Assembly: GCA_017983975.1 (NCBI GenBank)
Contig: JAGOAL010000001.1
Location: forward strand, 1 to 64,000
From: Flavobacterium sp.
GTDB lineage: Bacteria; Bacteroidota; Bacteroidia; Flavobacteriales; Flavobacteriaceae
DNA: 64,000 bases
Direction of reading: 5' to 3'
The notes under the pieces were generated by a model that saw only the letters and a list, made by a program, of their open reading frames with translations, did not search any database and was not told where the DNA came from. The position numbers and the translations under genes were made by a program. Shown one piece after another: positions 23,986 through 32,853 of this stretch (positions are counted from its first letter, which is position 1; every line of letters begins with the position of its first letter).

Positions 23986-24750
23986 TTAAATTGTAATTTC
24001 TAAATTATCATAAGCTACAAAAACATCTTGCGGTAATTGCTGCTCAATTTCAGCATGAAAACCAAACAAGTGACTAATGTGTGTTAAATACGTTTTTTTT
24101 GGTTGCACCAAAGATATAAAATGTAATACTTCTTCTAAATTAAAATGTGTAGCATGCGGTTCTTCTCGTAAACAATTTACTACCAATACTTTACAATTTT
24201 TAATTTTCTCTATTTCGGAAGAATCCATGCTTTTTACATCGGTCAAATACACAAAATCGCATAATTTATATCCAAAAACCTGCAAATTTCCGTGCCAAGC
24301 ATTAATGGGTTCAATTGTAATTTCGTTTACCTGAAAAGGCGTGTTTTCTTTGATTTGATAAGGAGTTACCGAAGGAGCGCCAGGATATTTATCATCGGTT
24401 TGAAAAATATAATCAAATCGTTTTTCAAGGTTTTTCAAAACTCTTTCGTGCGCGTAAATAGCAATATTTCCTTGCTTAAAATAAAAAGGACGAATATCAT
24501 CTAAACCTGCGGTATGATCAGCATGCTCGTGCGTAAACAGCAATGCGTCAACGTGTTGGCAATTTGAAACCAACATTTGTTGTCTAAAATCGGGGCCGCA
24601 ATCTACCACTATTGAAGTGTTTTCATATTGAATCCAAACCGATACTCGCAAACGTTTATCACGCGAGTCGGTACTCAAACAAACCGAATGTTGACTTCCA
24701 ATTACTGGAATTCCTTGAGATGTACCTGTTCCTAAAAAGTAAATTTTCAA
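23986..24750 (-). CDS. MBL-fold metal-dependent hydrolase (PhnP-like)
   Basis: 254 residues from a TTG start giving (M)KIYFLGTGTSQGIPVIGS, the normal opening of this subfamily. The frame extends further upstream, but that part covers the divergent promoter region and is not protein-like. Metal ligands in LLFTHEHADHTAGLDDIRPF (HxHxDH), then VVDCGPDF, YLTDVKSM and THISHLFGFH. Similar to PhnP-type cyclic phosphodiesterases; the substrate is not known. First gene of a three-gene unit. Confidence 0.88.
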   Translation of the reverse strand: MKIYFLGTGTSQGIPVIGSQHSVCLSTDSRDKRLRVSVWIQYENTSIVVDCGPDFRQQMLVSNCQHVDALLFTHEHADHTAGLDDIRPFYFKQGNIAIYAHERVLKNLEKRFDYIFQTDDKYPGAPSVTPYQIKENTPFQVNEITIEPINAWHGNLQVFGYKLCDFVYLTDVKSMDSSEIEKIKNCKVLVVNCLREEPHATHFNLEEVLHFISLVQPKKTYLTHISHLFGFHAEIEQQLPQDVFVAYDNLEITI

Positions 24751-24801
24751 TTCTTTTTTTACAAAAATAAGAATATTTACCTGATTTTTTGATAAAATAA
24801 C

Positions 24802-24809
24802 TAACTTTG
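24802..24809 (+). promoter_or_regulatory. Promoter core of the gene at 24865
   Basis: TAACTTTG matches TAnnTTTG, 55 nt before the start codon, inside the divergent spacer. Confidence 0.45.
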
Positions 24810-24864
24810 CATTAATTACATTTTCAACATTAATTGTTAGGTTAAAAGCCCAAATTATACTGAT

Positions 24865-26334
24865 ATGGTTACTGATATTAAAGTTCGTGGCGACAAAGCA
24901 ATAGAACAAATTCCATCTACTAAAGATAAAGCATTGAGAATTAATCTTAATGAAAACATCTATGGTACATTTGCTGAAATTGGAGCAGGCCAAGAAACCG
25001 TTCGTAATTTTTTTAGAGCAGGAGCTTCATCAGGAACTATTGCAAAAGCAATGTCTGCCTACGATAAAGATTTTAGTGATGCTATTTATGGCGAAGAAGT
25101 TGACGGAAGATATGTTACCGAAAGTCGCCTTAAAAAGATGTTGTCACATGAAATTAATCTGGTAGAACAACGTCTTAACAGAGAAAAACATCCCAATAAA
25201 CTTTTTTTTAGTTATGCAAACACGGTAGCTACTATTGATTTTGCCAAACAATTTAAAGGTCACGGATGGGTAGGAATCGTTTATCAAGTTGAACCCGACG
25301 AAGATTATAACGAAATTACCTTGCACATTCGATTCAAAGAGAACGATGCTAAATTGCAACAAGAAACGCTTGGTATTTTAGGAGTAAACCTAATTTATGG
25401 CGCTTTCTACAAATACAATGATCCAAAAAAGTTACTTCGCTATTTGTATGATCATTTAGATAAAGACCAAATCGAAATCGATACCATTAACTTTTCGGGA
25501 CCCCGATTTGCTGCTGTTGATAACCGATTAATGAGTCTTCAATTAGTAAAAAACGGAATGACTGATGCCGTTATGTTTGGTCCAGATGGAAAAAACATTC
25601 TACCAGCTGCCGTTTTATACAAGAAAAATATCCTGGCACTTCGTGGAAGCTTTAGACCGGTTACTAAAGTTAATATGGATATGTATGAAGAATCATACAA
25701 CATGTTTATTCAAGAAAATAAAGTAGATAAAGAAAATACATTTGTTGTTTTTGAAATAACACTTTCTAATCTTAAAGCAGAAGGTGAAATTGATGAACGC
25801 GATTTCCTTGATCGAGCCGAATTACTTTGTAAACTTGGACAAACCGTAATGATTTCTAATTTCCAAGAATACTTTAAGGTAGTAGAATATTTTTCTAACT
25901 ATTCAAAAGCTAGAATGGGATTAGCCATGGGTGTTAATAATTTAGTCGAAATCTTTGATGAAAAATACTACCGTCACTTATCTGGTGGTATCTTAGAAGC
26001 CTTTGGTAAATTATTCTACAGAGATTTAAAAGTGTATTTATATCCTATGAAAGATGAAGATGGCAATATTATTACTTCTGAAAATCTAAAAGTACATCCA
26101 CGAATGAAAGAATTATACAAATTCTTTAAATTCAACGGTAAGGTTATCGATATAAAAGATTTTGATGAAAAAAATCTAGAAATATTTTCGAGAAAAGTCT
26201 TAAAAATGATTTGTAGTGATGAAACCGGATGGGAAGAAATGCTACCAGATGGTACTGCCGATATTATCAAGAAAGAAAAATTATTTTCATATGCTTGCGA
26301 AATTGATTTAAAAGCACCTGAGACCACACATTAA
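24865..26334 (+). CDS. Conserved Bacteroidetes protein of unclear function
   Basis: 489 residues, soluble, no signal peptide. Strongly conserved-looking segments: LRINLNENIYGTFAEIGAGQ, ETVRNFFRAGASSGTIAKAM, SAYDKDFSDAIYG, INFSGPRFAAVDNRLMSLQL, VKNGMTDAVMFGPDGKNILP. I recall relatives labelled nicotinate-nucleotide adenylyltransferase, but no nucleotidyltransferase HxGH motif is visible, so I do not endorse that. Many aromatic and charged residues suggest a compact enzyme or scaffold. Single gene with its own promoter core and terminator. Confidence 0.75.
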   Translation: MVTDIKVRGDKAIEQIPSTKDKALRINLNENIYGTFAEIGAGQETVRNFFRAGASSGTIAKAMSAYDKDFSDAIYGEEVDGRYVTESRLKKMLSHEINLVEQRLNREKHPNKLFFSYANTVATIDFAKQFKGHGWVGIVYQVEPDEDYNEITLHIRFKENDAKLQQETLGILGVNLIYGAFYKYNDPKKLLRYLYDHLDKDQIEIDTINFSGPRFAAVDNRLMSLQLVKNGMTDAVMFGPDGKNILPAAVLYKKNILALRGSFRPVTKVNMDMYEESYNMFIQENKVDKENTFVVFEITLSNLKAEGEIDERDFLDRAELLCKLGQTVMISNFQEYFKVVEYFSNYSKARMGLAMGVNNLVEIFDEKYYRHLSGGILEAFGKLFYRDLKVYLYPMKDEDGNIITSENLKVHPRMKELYKFFKFNGKVIDIKDFDEKNLEIFSRKVLKMICSDETGWEEMLPDGTADIIKKEKLFSYACEIDLKAPETTH

Positions 26335-26340
26335 TAATTA

Positions 26341-26364
26341 AACCACGTGCAAGCGTGGTTTTTT
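26341..26364 (+). terminator. Terminator
   Basis: AACCACG / CGTGGTT stem, 6-nt loop, T-run; 7 nt after the preceding stop. Confidence 0.85.
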
Positions 26365-26380
26365 AATAATTAATAAACCA

Positions 26381-26854
26381 ATGAACATTCGACTTATTGC
26401 TATTGGTAAAACCGATAATAAAGACTTACAATCGTTGATTAATGATTACACCAAGCGTTTGTCTTTTTATGTGAAATTTGACTTGGAAATTATTCCAGAC
26501 ATTAAAAATGTTAAGAATTTATCGGAAGCCCAACAAAAAGAAAAGGAAGGCGAACTTATTCTGGCGAAAATTGGTCCAACCGATCAGTTAATTTTATTAG
26601 ACGAAAATGGCAAAACGTTCAGCAGTGTTGGATTTTCAGACTATTTACAAAAGAAAATGAATGCGGGTATTAAAACCTTAGTTTTTGTCATTGGCGGTCC
26701 TTATGGTTTTAGCGAAACCGTATATCAAAAAGCACAAGGAAAAGTATCGTTATCTGAAATGACGTTTTCTCACCAAATGGTCCGATTATTCGTGATTGAG
26801 CAAATGTACAGAGGATTTACAATTCTAAAAAACGAACCCTATCACCATCAGTAA
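26381..26854 (+). CDS. rlmH: 23S rRNA (pseudouridine1915-N3)-methyltransferase
   Basis: 157 residues, the usual size. SPOUT-family enzyme acting on helix 69 of 23S rRNA. Seen: MNIRLIAIGKTDNKDLQSLI, LILLDENGKTFSSVGFSDYL, the SAM-knot motif FVIGGPYGFSETVYQ, and the C-terminal VRLFVIEQMYRGFTILKNEP with the ending YHHQ typical of the family. Follows the terminator closely; its stop lies 2 nt from the convergent lipoprotein's stop. Confidence 0.97.
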   Translation: MNIRLIAIGKTDNKDLQSLINDYTKRLSFYVKFDLEIIPDIKNVKNLSEAQQKEKEGELILAKIGPTDQLILLDENGKTFSSVGFSDYLQKKMNAGIKTLVFVIGGPYGFSETVYQKAQGKVSLSEMTFSHQMVRLFVIEQMYRGFTILKNEPYHHQ

Positions 26855-26856
26855 AA

Positions 26857-27468
26857 TCAATACACAAAAATACTTTCAACTTGCAATCCATTAGTTTGTG
26901 CAAAAACCAGTTCTTTTACAAAATTTCCATACGAACTATTTTGATCAAAACAATAATTGAAGTGAAGCGGTTTGTCACTGGGTAAGTGCGATAAGTAAGT
27001 CTTTAAATCTTCTTTTTTAACTTCTACTGCATTCACAAAAACAGTACTATTTTTTGCGAAATTAATATGCACTCCAAATTTTGGTTTTTCTAAGGTAAAA
27101 TTCAATTTTGTAAACGGAATAAATGCCAATTGTTTTTGAATACTATCAGAATAAGAAAAATAATTTTCAGAAGTAGCGCTTTTATGGGCACTTCCCTCCT
27201 TTTTTGCTTGTAATTTGATTAATTCAGGAATAACTAATCGCAATGGTAATCGCTTGTCAATATTAAAAACCCAATTAGTAGAACTGATGGAATTTCTTCG
27301 GTTAACGTCGACCAAAGTGTCTTTTCCTTCGGTTTTAAAAAACATATAAATTGGCGAATGATCTTCTATTTTAGAAAGAACAGTATGATCAACTTGAGGT
27401 AATAAAACCGGCTTATCTTCACACGAAAACAAACTCAATAAACTAATTAAAATAACTATTCTTTTCAT
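26857..27468 (-). CDS. Hypothetical lipoprotein
   Basis: 203 residues with a lipobox signal peptide (MKRIVILISLLSLFSCEDKP, Cys16). The mature part is a mixed alpha/beta domain (SPIYMFFKTEGKDTLVDVNR) with no catalytic motif. It overlaps folP by 4 nt and follows it on the same strand, so it is translationally coupled. Function unknown. Confidence 0.75.
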   Translation of the reverse strand: MKRIVILISLLSLFSCEDKPVLLPQVDHTVLSKIEDHSPIYMFFKTEGKDTLVDVNRRNSISSTNWVFNIDKRLPLRLVIPELIKLQAKKEGSAHKSATSENYFSYSDSIQKQLAFIPFTKLNFTLEKPKFGVHINFAKNSTVFVNAVEVKKEDLKTYLSHLPSDKPLHFNYCFDQNSSYGNFVKELVFAQTNGLQVESIFVY

Positions 27469-28286
27469 TGTAATTGACTAACTAATTTAACACACTCAAC
27501 GGCTTCTTTTACATCGTGAACTCGTATTATTTTCGCGCCTTTTTGCAAAGCAATGGTATTGATGACCGTTGTGCCATTCAAAGCCTCTTGTGGTGAAGTT
27601 TCTAATACTTTATAAATCATCGATTTTCTAGAGATACCAACTAATAACGGCAATTCTAATATTGAAAATAGTTCTAATTTTTGCAACACTTCATAATTTT
27701 GTTCTACTGTTTTTGCGAAACCAAAACCTGGATCTATAATTACATCTGAAATACCAAAACTTCTTGCTTTTTGAATGCGTTCCGAAAAATAAAAAAGCAT
27801 TTCTTTCACTACATCATCATATTGAGTTAGACTTTGCATAGTTTGCGGAGTACCGCGCATGTGCATCATGATGTAAGGTACTTTTAGTTCGGCAACAGTA
27901 GGCAACATGGCGTCATCTAGTAGTCCGGCTGAAATATCGTTTACCATAGCCACACCTTGATCAACTGCAAATTTAGCAACTGAAGCCCTAAACGTATCCA
28001 CAGATAAAACAACACTTGGAAACGTATTGACAAGCTCTTTGATGACTACTTTTAATCGATTGATTTCATCTTGTTCAGAAACAAATTCGGCACTTGGTTT
28101 GCTCGAATACGCTCCAATATCAATAATATCGGCTCCTTCTGAAATCATTTTTTCTACCTGACGAATGATGGAATTAATTTCGTTATGCTTACCTCCATCA
28201 TAAAATGAGTTGGGCGTTACATTCACAATCCCCATTACTTTTGGAATTGTTAAATCGATAAGTCTACTATTACAATTGATTGTCAT
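27465..28286 (-). CDS. folP: Dihydropteroate synthase
   Basis: 273 residues. Joins p-aminobenzoate to dihydropterin pyrophosphate in folate synthesis; target of sulfonamides. Motifs: IPKVMGIVNVTPNSFYDGGK, the pterin/phosphate loop as DIGAYSSKPSAE (usual form DIGGxSTRPG), VDTFRASVAKFAVD, MVNDISAGLLD, IIDPGFGFAKT, LVGISRKSMI and a final KIIRVHDVKE. Full length. Forms an overlapping pair with the lipoprotein gene. Confidence 0.96.
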   Translation of the reverse strand: MTINCNSRLIDLTIPKVMGIVNVTPNSFYDGGKHNEINSIIRQVEKMISEGADIIDIGAYSSKPSAEFVSEQDEINRLKVVIKELVNTFPSVVLSVDTFRASVAKFAVDQGVAMVNDISAGLLDDAMLPTVAELKVPYIMMHMRGTPQTMQSLTQYDDVVKEMLFYFSERIQKARSFGISDVIIDPGFGFAKTVEQNYEVLQKLELFSILELPLLVGISRKSMIYKVLETSPQEALNGTTVINTIALQKGAKIIRVHDVKEAVECVKLVSQLQ

Positions 28287-28375
28287 TTTATTTGTATTTC
28301 TTTTGACTTTTCACTTTTCAATTTTGACTTAATTCATTACTTTTGAAAAAAATTCATACAAATATACAGCAAATA

Positions 28376-28915
28376 ATGTCGAATACTTCTCAAGAATATG
28401 ATAAAGTTATAGCGGTTTGTCGCGAACTGTTTAGTAAGAAAATGAAAGATTATGGAAGTGCGTGGCGCATTTTACGTTTGCCATCGTTAACCGATCAAAT
28501 TTTTATTAAAGCCCAACGCATTAGAAGTCTTCAAAAAAATGAGGTTCGAAAAGTAGCCGAAGACGAAACTTCTGAATTCATTGGAATTATCAATTACTGT
28601 ATTATGGCGTTGATACAAATTGAAAAAGGAGTTGTAGATCAACCTGATTTAGAATTTCCTGAAACTATAGCGCTTTATGACGAAAAAGTAGCACTAACTA
28701 AAGCCTTGATGCAAGATAAAAATCACGATTATGGCGAAGCTTGGCGCGAAATGCGTGTCAGTAGTTTAACCGATTTAATTTTGCAAAAATTACTACGCGT
28801 AAAACAAATTGAAGACAATAAAGGAAAAACGTTGGTTTCTGAAGGTATTGATGCTAATTACCAAGACATGATAAATTATTCGGTATTTGCATTGATATTA
28901 ATGAATAATAAATAA
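28376..28915 (+). CDS. DUF1599 domain protein with internal duplication
   Basis: 179 residues from the ATG at 28376 (MSNTSQEYDKVIAVCRELFS). Two similar halves: KMKDYGSAWRILRLPSLTDQ near 25-45 and NHDYGEAWREMRVSSLTDLI near 115-135, each followed by a helix with arginines (IKAQRIRSLQ; LQKLLRVKQIE). This duplicated layout fits DUF1599, which I recall as a nucleotide-modifying-like helical domain; the activity is unknown. A TACTTTTG core at 28338-28345 is a candidate promoter. Divergent from folP. Confidence 0.8.
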   Translation: MSNTSQEYDKVIAVCRELFSKKMKDYGSAWRILRLPSLTDQIFIKAQRIRSLQKNEVRKVAEDETSEFIGIINYCIMALIQIEKGVVDQPDLEFPETIALYDEKVALTKALMQDKNHDYGEAWREMRVSSLTDLILQKLLRVKQIEDNKGKTLVSEGIDANYQDMINYSVFALILMNNK

Positions 28916-28973
28916 CATGTTGTTAACAGATTAACGATACAAGAAGTTGTATTTTTATAAAAAACAAAAACGT

Positions 28974-30047
28974 ATGAAGAAAGAAAACTTAAGTTGGCTT
29001 CTACGCCTAATTATTTCAGCTTTATTTATTGTTTCTGCAATAGCAAAATTATATCCATCGCCTTATTTTTCGATTTCTACTTTTGAAGTAAAACAGTTGT
29101 ATCCATTAGGTTTTTCAGAAGATTTTGCGCCCTACTTTTCAAGGATATTAATTGGAATTGAATTTGCATTAGGAATTGCAATTTTAGTAAAGGATTACTT
29201 GAAAAAAATTACGATTCCGGCTACGATTTTATTATTATCTATTTTTGTAATTCATTTAAGTTACACCACTTTTGTAAGCGGAAATTCAGGGAATTGTGGC
29301 TGTTTTGGCGAACTAATTCCGATGACACCTGTTGAAGCAATTATTAAAAACATCATTGCTATTGGTTTGTTATTTTGGCTTTTAAAATTAGTGCCAAAAG
29401 ATGGAAAATCAAACTTTTGGCTCTTAAACTCAATTGTTTTAGTCTGTGTTTTAGGTTTATTTATGTTGGCTCCAATTCGTCCAACAACCGAGATAATTGA
29501 TGAACCTATTAGTGAACCTCAAGAGAATTTAGGTATTTTACCCGATTCGAGTTCCATAATTACTTCCGAAACTACAAAAATAGAAATCGCAAAAGATACG
29601 GTATCAAAAGTGGAAGAAAAGAAAACGGAAGATGCTCCTAAGAAAGCAAAATCAGGTTACGAGAAGTTTTTCCCAGGAATCGATACCAACAAAAAGATTT
29701 TGTGCTACTTTGTTCCAGGCTGTGACCATTGTATGGAAACTGCAAAAGAATTGAACGAAATGCGCAAAAAAGACAAGAACTTCCCTCCTGTTTATGTCAT
29801 TTTTATGAACGAAGAGCCAGAGAAAATTCCAACTTTCTTTGAGTTTGCTGGTACTAAATTTCCTTATAAATTAATCGATATTATTCCTTTTTGGACCGAA
29901 TTAGGCTCAGGAAGAGACACGCCTGGCGTAAAATATTTATGGAATGGTAACGAATTCAAGTACTACGACGGAATCAATGATAATAAATTCAACGGAATTG
30001 AATTCAAAAAGTTAATTAAAAAACAATATTCAGAATTAAAAAAATAA
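28974..30047 (+). CDS. DoxX/MauE-type membrane redox protein with C-terminal thioredoxin-like domain
   Basis: 357 residues from the ATG at 28974. N-terminal half has four membrane helices of the MauE/DoxX type (LLRLIISALFIVSAIAKLYP) with a cysteine pair in GNSGNCGCFGELIP. A Ser/Thr/Glu-rich linker (about 180-225) leads to a thioredoxin-like domain with CYFVPGCDHCMETAKEL (CxxC). Likely moves electrons across the membrane to periplasmic thiol proteins. The next gene, 4 nt after the stop, is a TlpA-like thioredoxin, supporting a joint redox role. Confidence 0.85.
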   Translation: MKKENLSWLLRLIISALFIVSAIAKLYPSPYFSISTFEVKQLYPLGFSEDFAPYFSRILIGIEFALGIAILVKDYLKKITIPATILLLSIFVIHLSYTTFVSGNSGNCGCFGELIPMTPVEAIIKNIIAIGLLFWLLKLVPKDGKSNFWLLNSIVLVCVLGLFMLAPIRPTTEIIDEPISEPQENLGILPDSSSIITSETTKIEIAKDTVSKVEEKKTEDAPKKAKSGYEKFFPGIDTNKKILCYFVPGCDHCMETAKELNEMRKKDKNFPPVYVIFMNEEPEKIPTFFEFAGTKFPYKLIDIIPFWTELGSGRDTPGVKYLWNGNEFKYYDGINDNKFNGIEFKKLIKKQYSELKK

Positions 30048-30050
30048 ACT

Positions 30051-30548
30051 ATGAAAAAAATATTCGTTTTAGCAACAATGCTTATCAGTACTTTAGGATG
30101 TGCTCAAAAAGAAGAAACTAGCTTTAAAAAAGAAGGTTTAGAAAACATAATGGTTACTACCGAAAATAAACCGATAACTTTTGCAGAAATTCTAAAAAAA
30201 TACGAAGGAACAACCATTGTAATCGATATCTGGGCTTCTTGGTGTTCAGACTGTGTAAAAGGAATGCCAAAAGTAAAAGCCTTACAAGAAAAATATCCAG
30301 AGGTTACTTTCTTGTTTATCTCTATGGATAAATCCTATGAATCTTGGTTATATGGTATTCAAAAATATGAAGTAAAAGGAGAGCACTACTTAACTTCTGA
30401 TGGCATGAAAGGCGTTTTTGGAAAATCAATCAACTTAGATTGGATTCCTAGATATATGGTGGTAGATAAAACAGGGAAAATTGCACTTTACAAAGTCATT
30501 GAAGCTGATGACAAGAGATTATTTGAAGTTTTGGAATCGTTAAAATAA
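30051..30548 (+). CDS. TlpA-like thioredoxin lipoprotein
   Basis: 165 residues. Lipoprotein-type signal (MKKIFVLATMLISTLGCAQK, Cys17), then a TlpA/ResA-like thioredoxin fold with active site WASWCSDCVKGMP (CxxC) and the cis-proline in DWIPRYMVVDKTGKI. Acts in the periplasm as a thiol-disulfide oxidoreductase. Separated by 3 nt from the DoxX/thioredoxin fusion gene, so the two are almost certainly cotranslated partners. Confidence 0.9.
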   Translation: MKKIFVLATMLISTLGCAQKEETSFKKEGLENIMVTTENKPITFAEILKKYEGTTIVIDIWASWCSDCVKGMPKVKALQEKYPEVTFLFISMDKSYESWLYGIQKYEVKGEHYLTSDGMKGVFGKSINLDWIPRYMVVDKTGKIALYKVIEADDKRLFEVLESLK

Positions 30549-30561
30549 AATTTTCCAATCT

Positions 30562-31461
30562 ATGAAAATAAATATTAAATCGTGTTTTATAATTTTAACA
30601 TTAATGCCATTATTAAATTCTTGTCAATTTAGTAGTACATTTCATAGAGCAAAAAAATTAGAAAATTCAAGTTTTCACAAATTAAATAGATACACTTTGA
30701 ATGAAGAATATTTCATTGTTAAGCATGATAGTCTAAATTATAATATAAATATATATAAGGATACGGTTAAATTACTTAAAACAATTAATATTAAACCTTT
30801 AGATTTTAGAAGCAAATCGGGCAATAATTTAACAGGATTATTACTAACTCCAAAAAATAATTTAAGAACAGACTTAATATTTTTACACTTTCACGGAAGT
30901 GGAGGTAATGTTATAGCTTACCATTTTCCTTTGATGACTAAATTTGCTGAAAAAGGTTATCAGGTATACACTTTCGATTATAGTGGATATGGGTTTTCTG
31001 AAGGAAAAGCAACTAGAAAAACTGTTTTAACTGATGCTTATTCCGCATTAGATTTTATTAAAAACAATCCAGAATTTAAGGACAAAAAAATAATCCTTTT
31101 AGGGCAATCTTATGGTGGTTATTTAGCATCTGTAGTAGGTTCAAATAGGCAAAATGATATTGAAGGTATTGTCATAGAAGGAGCTTTTTATTCGCATAGA
31201 AAAGAAGCGGTTTATACAGCAGGTTTTATAGCAAATATAGTTTACGATGGTATAAGAGCAGAAAAAGAAATAAAGAAAAACTATAAACCTGTATTAATTA
31301 TACATTCAAACGAAGATAAAAGAACACCAATTAAATTTGGAAGAAAAATTTTTGATGAAGCTAATGAACCAAAATATTTTATGGAAATTGACAAAAGACA
31401 TTTGGAAGGATTGCTTTTTTATGGTGATAGTATAAAAAATAAAATAACTAAGATATTTTAG
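30562..31461 (+). CDS. Alpha/beta hydrolase, probable lipoprotein
   Basis: 299 residues. Signal with lipobox (LTLMPLLNSCQF, Cys near 21). Alpha/beta hydrolase core: oxyanion loop LHFHGSGGNV, nucleophile elbow LLGQSYGGYLAS (GxSxG), acidic residue region IIHSNEDKRTPIKFG and terminal histidine in KRHLEGLLFYGD. Substrate unknown; similar to esterase/acylaminoacyl-peptidase-like proteins. Follows the redox pair by 13 nt. Confidence 0.85.
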   Translation: MKINIKSCFIILTLMPLLNSCQFSSTFHRAKKLENSSFHKLNRYTLNEEYFIVKHDSLNYNINIYKDTVKLLKTINIKPLDFRSKSGNNLTGLLLTPKNNLRTDLIFLHFHGSGGNVIAYHFPLMTKFAEKGYQVYTFDYSGYGFSEGKATRKTVLTDAYSALDFIKNNPEFKDKKIILLGQSYGGYLASVVGSNRQNDIEGIVIEGAFYSHRKEAVYTAGFIANIVYDGIRAEKEIKKNYKPVLIIHSNEDKRTPIKFGRKIFDEANEPKYFMEIDKRHLEGLLFYGDSIKNKITKIF

Positions 31462-31505
31462 TTATATTTTACTAAAATCAGATAATACAAATTAATTTAA
31501 TAATA

Positions 31506-32255
31506 ATGAGAAAAAACATCGTTGCCGGAAACTGGAAAATGCACAAAACGCAAAAAGAAACCGTTGCATTATTGGAAGAAATTATCGCAAAGAAATCAAA
31601 TAGTAGCACTGAAATTATAGTAGCTCCCACTTTTGTCAATTTATCAAAAGCGGTTGAGTTCACCAATGGAAAAGGAATTACTGTAGCCGCACAAAATATG
31701 CATCAAGCAGAAGCTGGCGCATTTACTGGAGAAATTGCCGCTTCAATGTTAACCGATATCGGAGTAAACACTGTAATCTTAGGTCACAGCGAAAGACGTG
31801 CTTATTTCCATGAAACCGATGCTTTATTAGCAAATAAAGTCAATACGGCTTTAAAACACGAAATGCGTGTAATTTTCTGTTTTGGTGAAGAATTAAAAGA
31901 CCGCCAACAAAACAATCATTTTAATGTAGTTGAATATCAATTGCGCGATGGATTGTTTCACATAGAAAAGAAAGATTGGGCAAATATCGTATTGGCTTAC
32001 GAACCCGTTTGGGCAATCGGAACGGGTGAAACTGCTTCTCCAGAACAAGCGCAAGAAATGCATAAATTCATACGTACGCTAGTAGAAAAAGTTTACGGAT
32101 TTGAAGTTGCCGATAACTTAACCATTTTATATGGCGGAAGTGTAAAACCAGATAACGCTAAAGAAATCTTCTCAAAACCTGATGTTGATGGTGGCTTAAT
32201 TGGTGGTGCCGCTTTAAAAGCAGACGACTTTTTAGCAATTGTGAACGGGTTTTAA
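31506..32255 (+). CDS. tpiA: Triosephosphate isomerase
   Basis: 249 residues. Interconverts glyceraldehyde-3-phosphate and dihydroxyacetone phosphate. Key residues: Asn/Lys in GNWKMHKT, catalytic His in LGHSERRAY, catalytic Glu in AYEPVWAIGTG, phosphate loop LYGGSVKPDNA and the final GGAALKADDF. Normal length. Confidence 0.98.
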   Translation: MRKNIVAGNWKMHKTQKETVALLEEIIAKKSNSSTEIIVAPTFVNLSKAVEFTNGKGITVAAQNMHQAEAGAFTGEIAASMLTDIGVNTVILGHSERRAYFHETDALLANKVNTALKHEMRVIFCFGEELKDRQQNNHFNVVEYQLRDGLFHIEKKDWANIVLAYEPVWAIGTGETASPEQAQEMHKFIRTLVEKVYGFEVADNLTILYGGSVKPDNAKEIFSKPDVDGGLIGGAALKADDFLAIVNGF

Positions 32256-32290
32256 TTTTGTTGTTCGGATTTTAGATTTTCGGATTTTAG

Positions 32291-32352
32291 AACACGGATG
32301 AAACAGATTTAAGGGATTTACACTGATTTTATTTAATTATTGTAATCTGTGT
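32291..32352 (+). repeat. Degenerate dispersed repeat, copy 1
   Basis: AACACGGATGAAACAGATTT onward resembles the spacer at 38507-38545 (AACGCGGATAACTCGGATTG), sharing the lead-in TTTTAGAAC and GCnGATTTT-like units. Degenerate spacer family, no coding potential. Confidence 0.4.
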
Positions 32353-32370
32353 TTATAAAATACATTTTAA

Positions 32371-32399
32371 GACTCCGATACTTTTCGGAGTTTTTTTTA
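32371..32399 (+). terminator. Terminator after tpiA
   Basis: ACTCCGA / TCGGAGT stem, T8 run; about 115 nt after tpiA. Confidence 0.8.
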
Positions 32400-32425
32400 T
32401 TAATTTTGATTGAAACAATATTTCT

Positions 32426-32818
32426 ATGAATCTAGATATTCAGGCTTATAACAACTCGCAATCAGCAGAAGACAAGTCAATTTGCGATGTATTAGCAGAA
32501 CAAATCAACTTGCATTTACCTGAAGCTGAAAGTAAAATCTGGCACGCGCATCCGGTTTGGTTTTTAGAGGGAAATCCGATTGTAGGTTTCAGCAATCAAA
32601 AAAAAGGTATACGATTGATGTTTTGGAGCGGAAAATCGTTTGAAGAAAATAATTTGAATGTTTTAGGAGCAAAATTTCAAGACGCTTCTATATTTTACAA
32701 TTCGGTTAACGAAATTGATACAACTGATTTGAAAACTTGGCTCCAAAAAGCAATATCAATTCAGTGGGATTATAAGAATATTGTAAAACGAAAAGGAATA
32801 TTAGAACGCTTAAAATAA
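32426..32818 (+). CDS. DUF1801 domain protein
   Basis: 130 residues, cytoplasmic. Contains LAEQINLHLPEAESKIWHAH and PVWFLEGNPIVGFSNQKKGI then RLMFWSG, matching the DUF1801/YdhG-like fold, a small alpha/beta domain of unknown biochemical role. The ending KNIVKRKGILERLK is basic. Own short spacer upstream, shared terminator downstream with rho. Confidence 0.8.
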   Translation: MNLDIQAYNNSQSAEDKSICDVLAEQINLHLPEAESKIWHAHPVWFLEGNPIVGFSNQKKGIRLMFWSGKSFEENNLNVLGAKFQDASIFYNSVNEIDTTDLKTWLQKAISIQWDYKNIVKRKGILERLK

Positions 32819-32849
32819 AAAAACTCCGATTTTCATCGGAGTTTTTTTT
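32819..32849. terminator. Bidirectional terminator (DUF1801 gene / rho)
   Basis: AAACTCCGAT-TTTC-ATCGGAGTTT with A-run on the left and T-run on the right, between two convergent stops. Confidence 0.9.
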
Positions 32850-32853
32850 ATAT

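Noticed and set aside
23986..24993. Long N-terminal extension of the MBL hydrolase frame
   Set aside because: The first 80 codons cover the divergent promoter region and read as antisense-like sequence; the conserved fold begins at the TTG at 24750.
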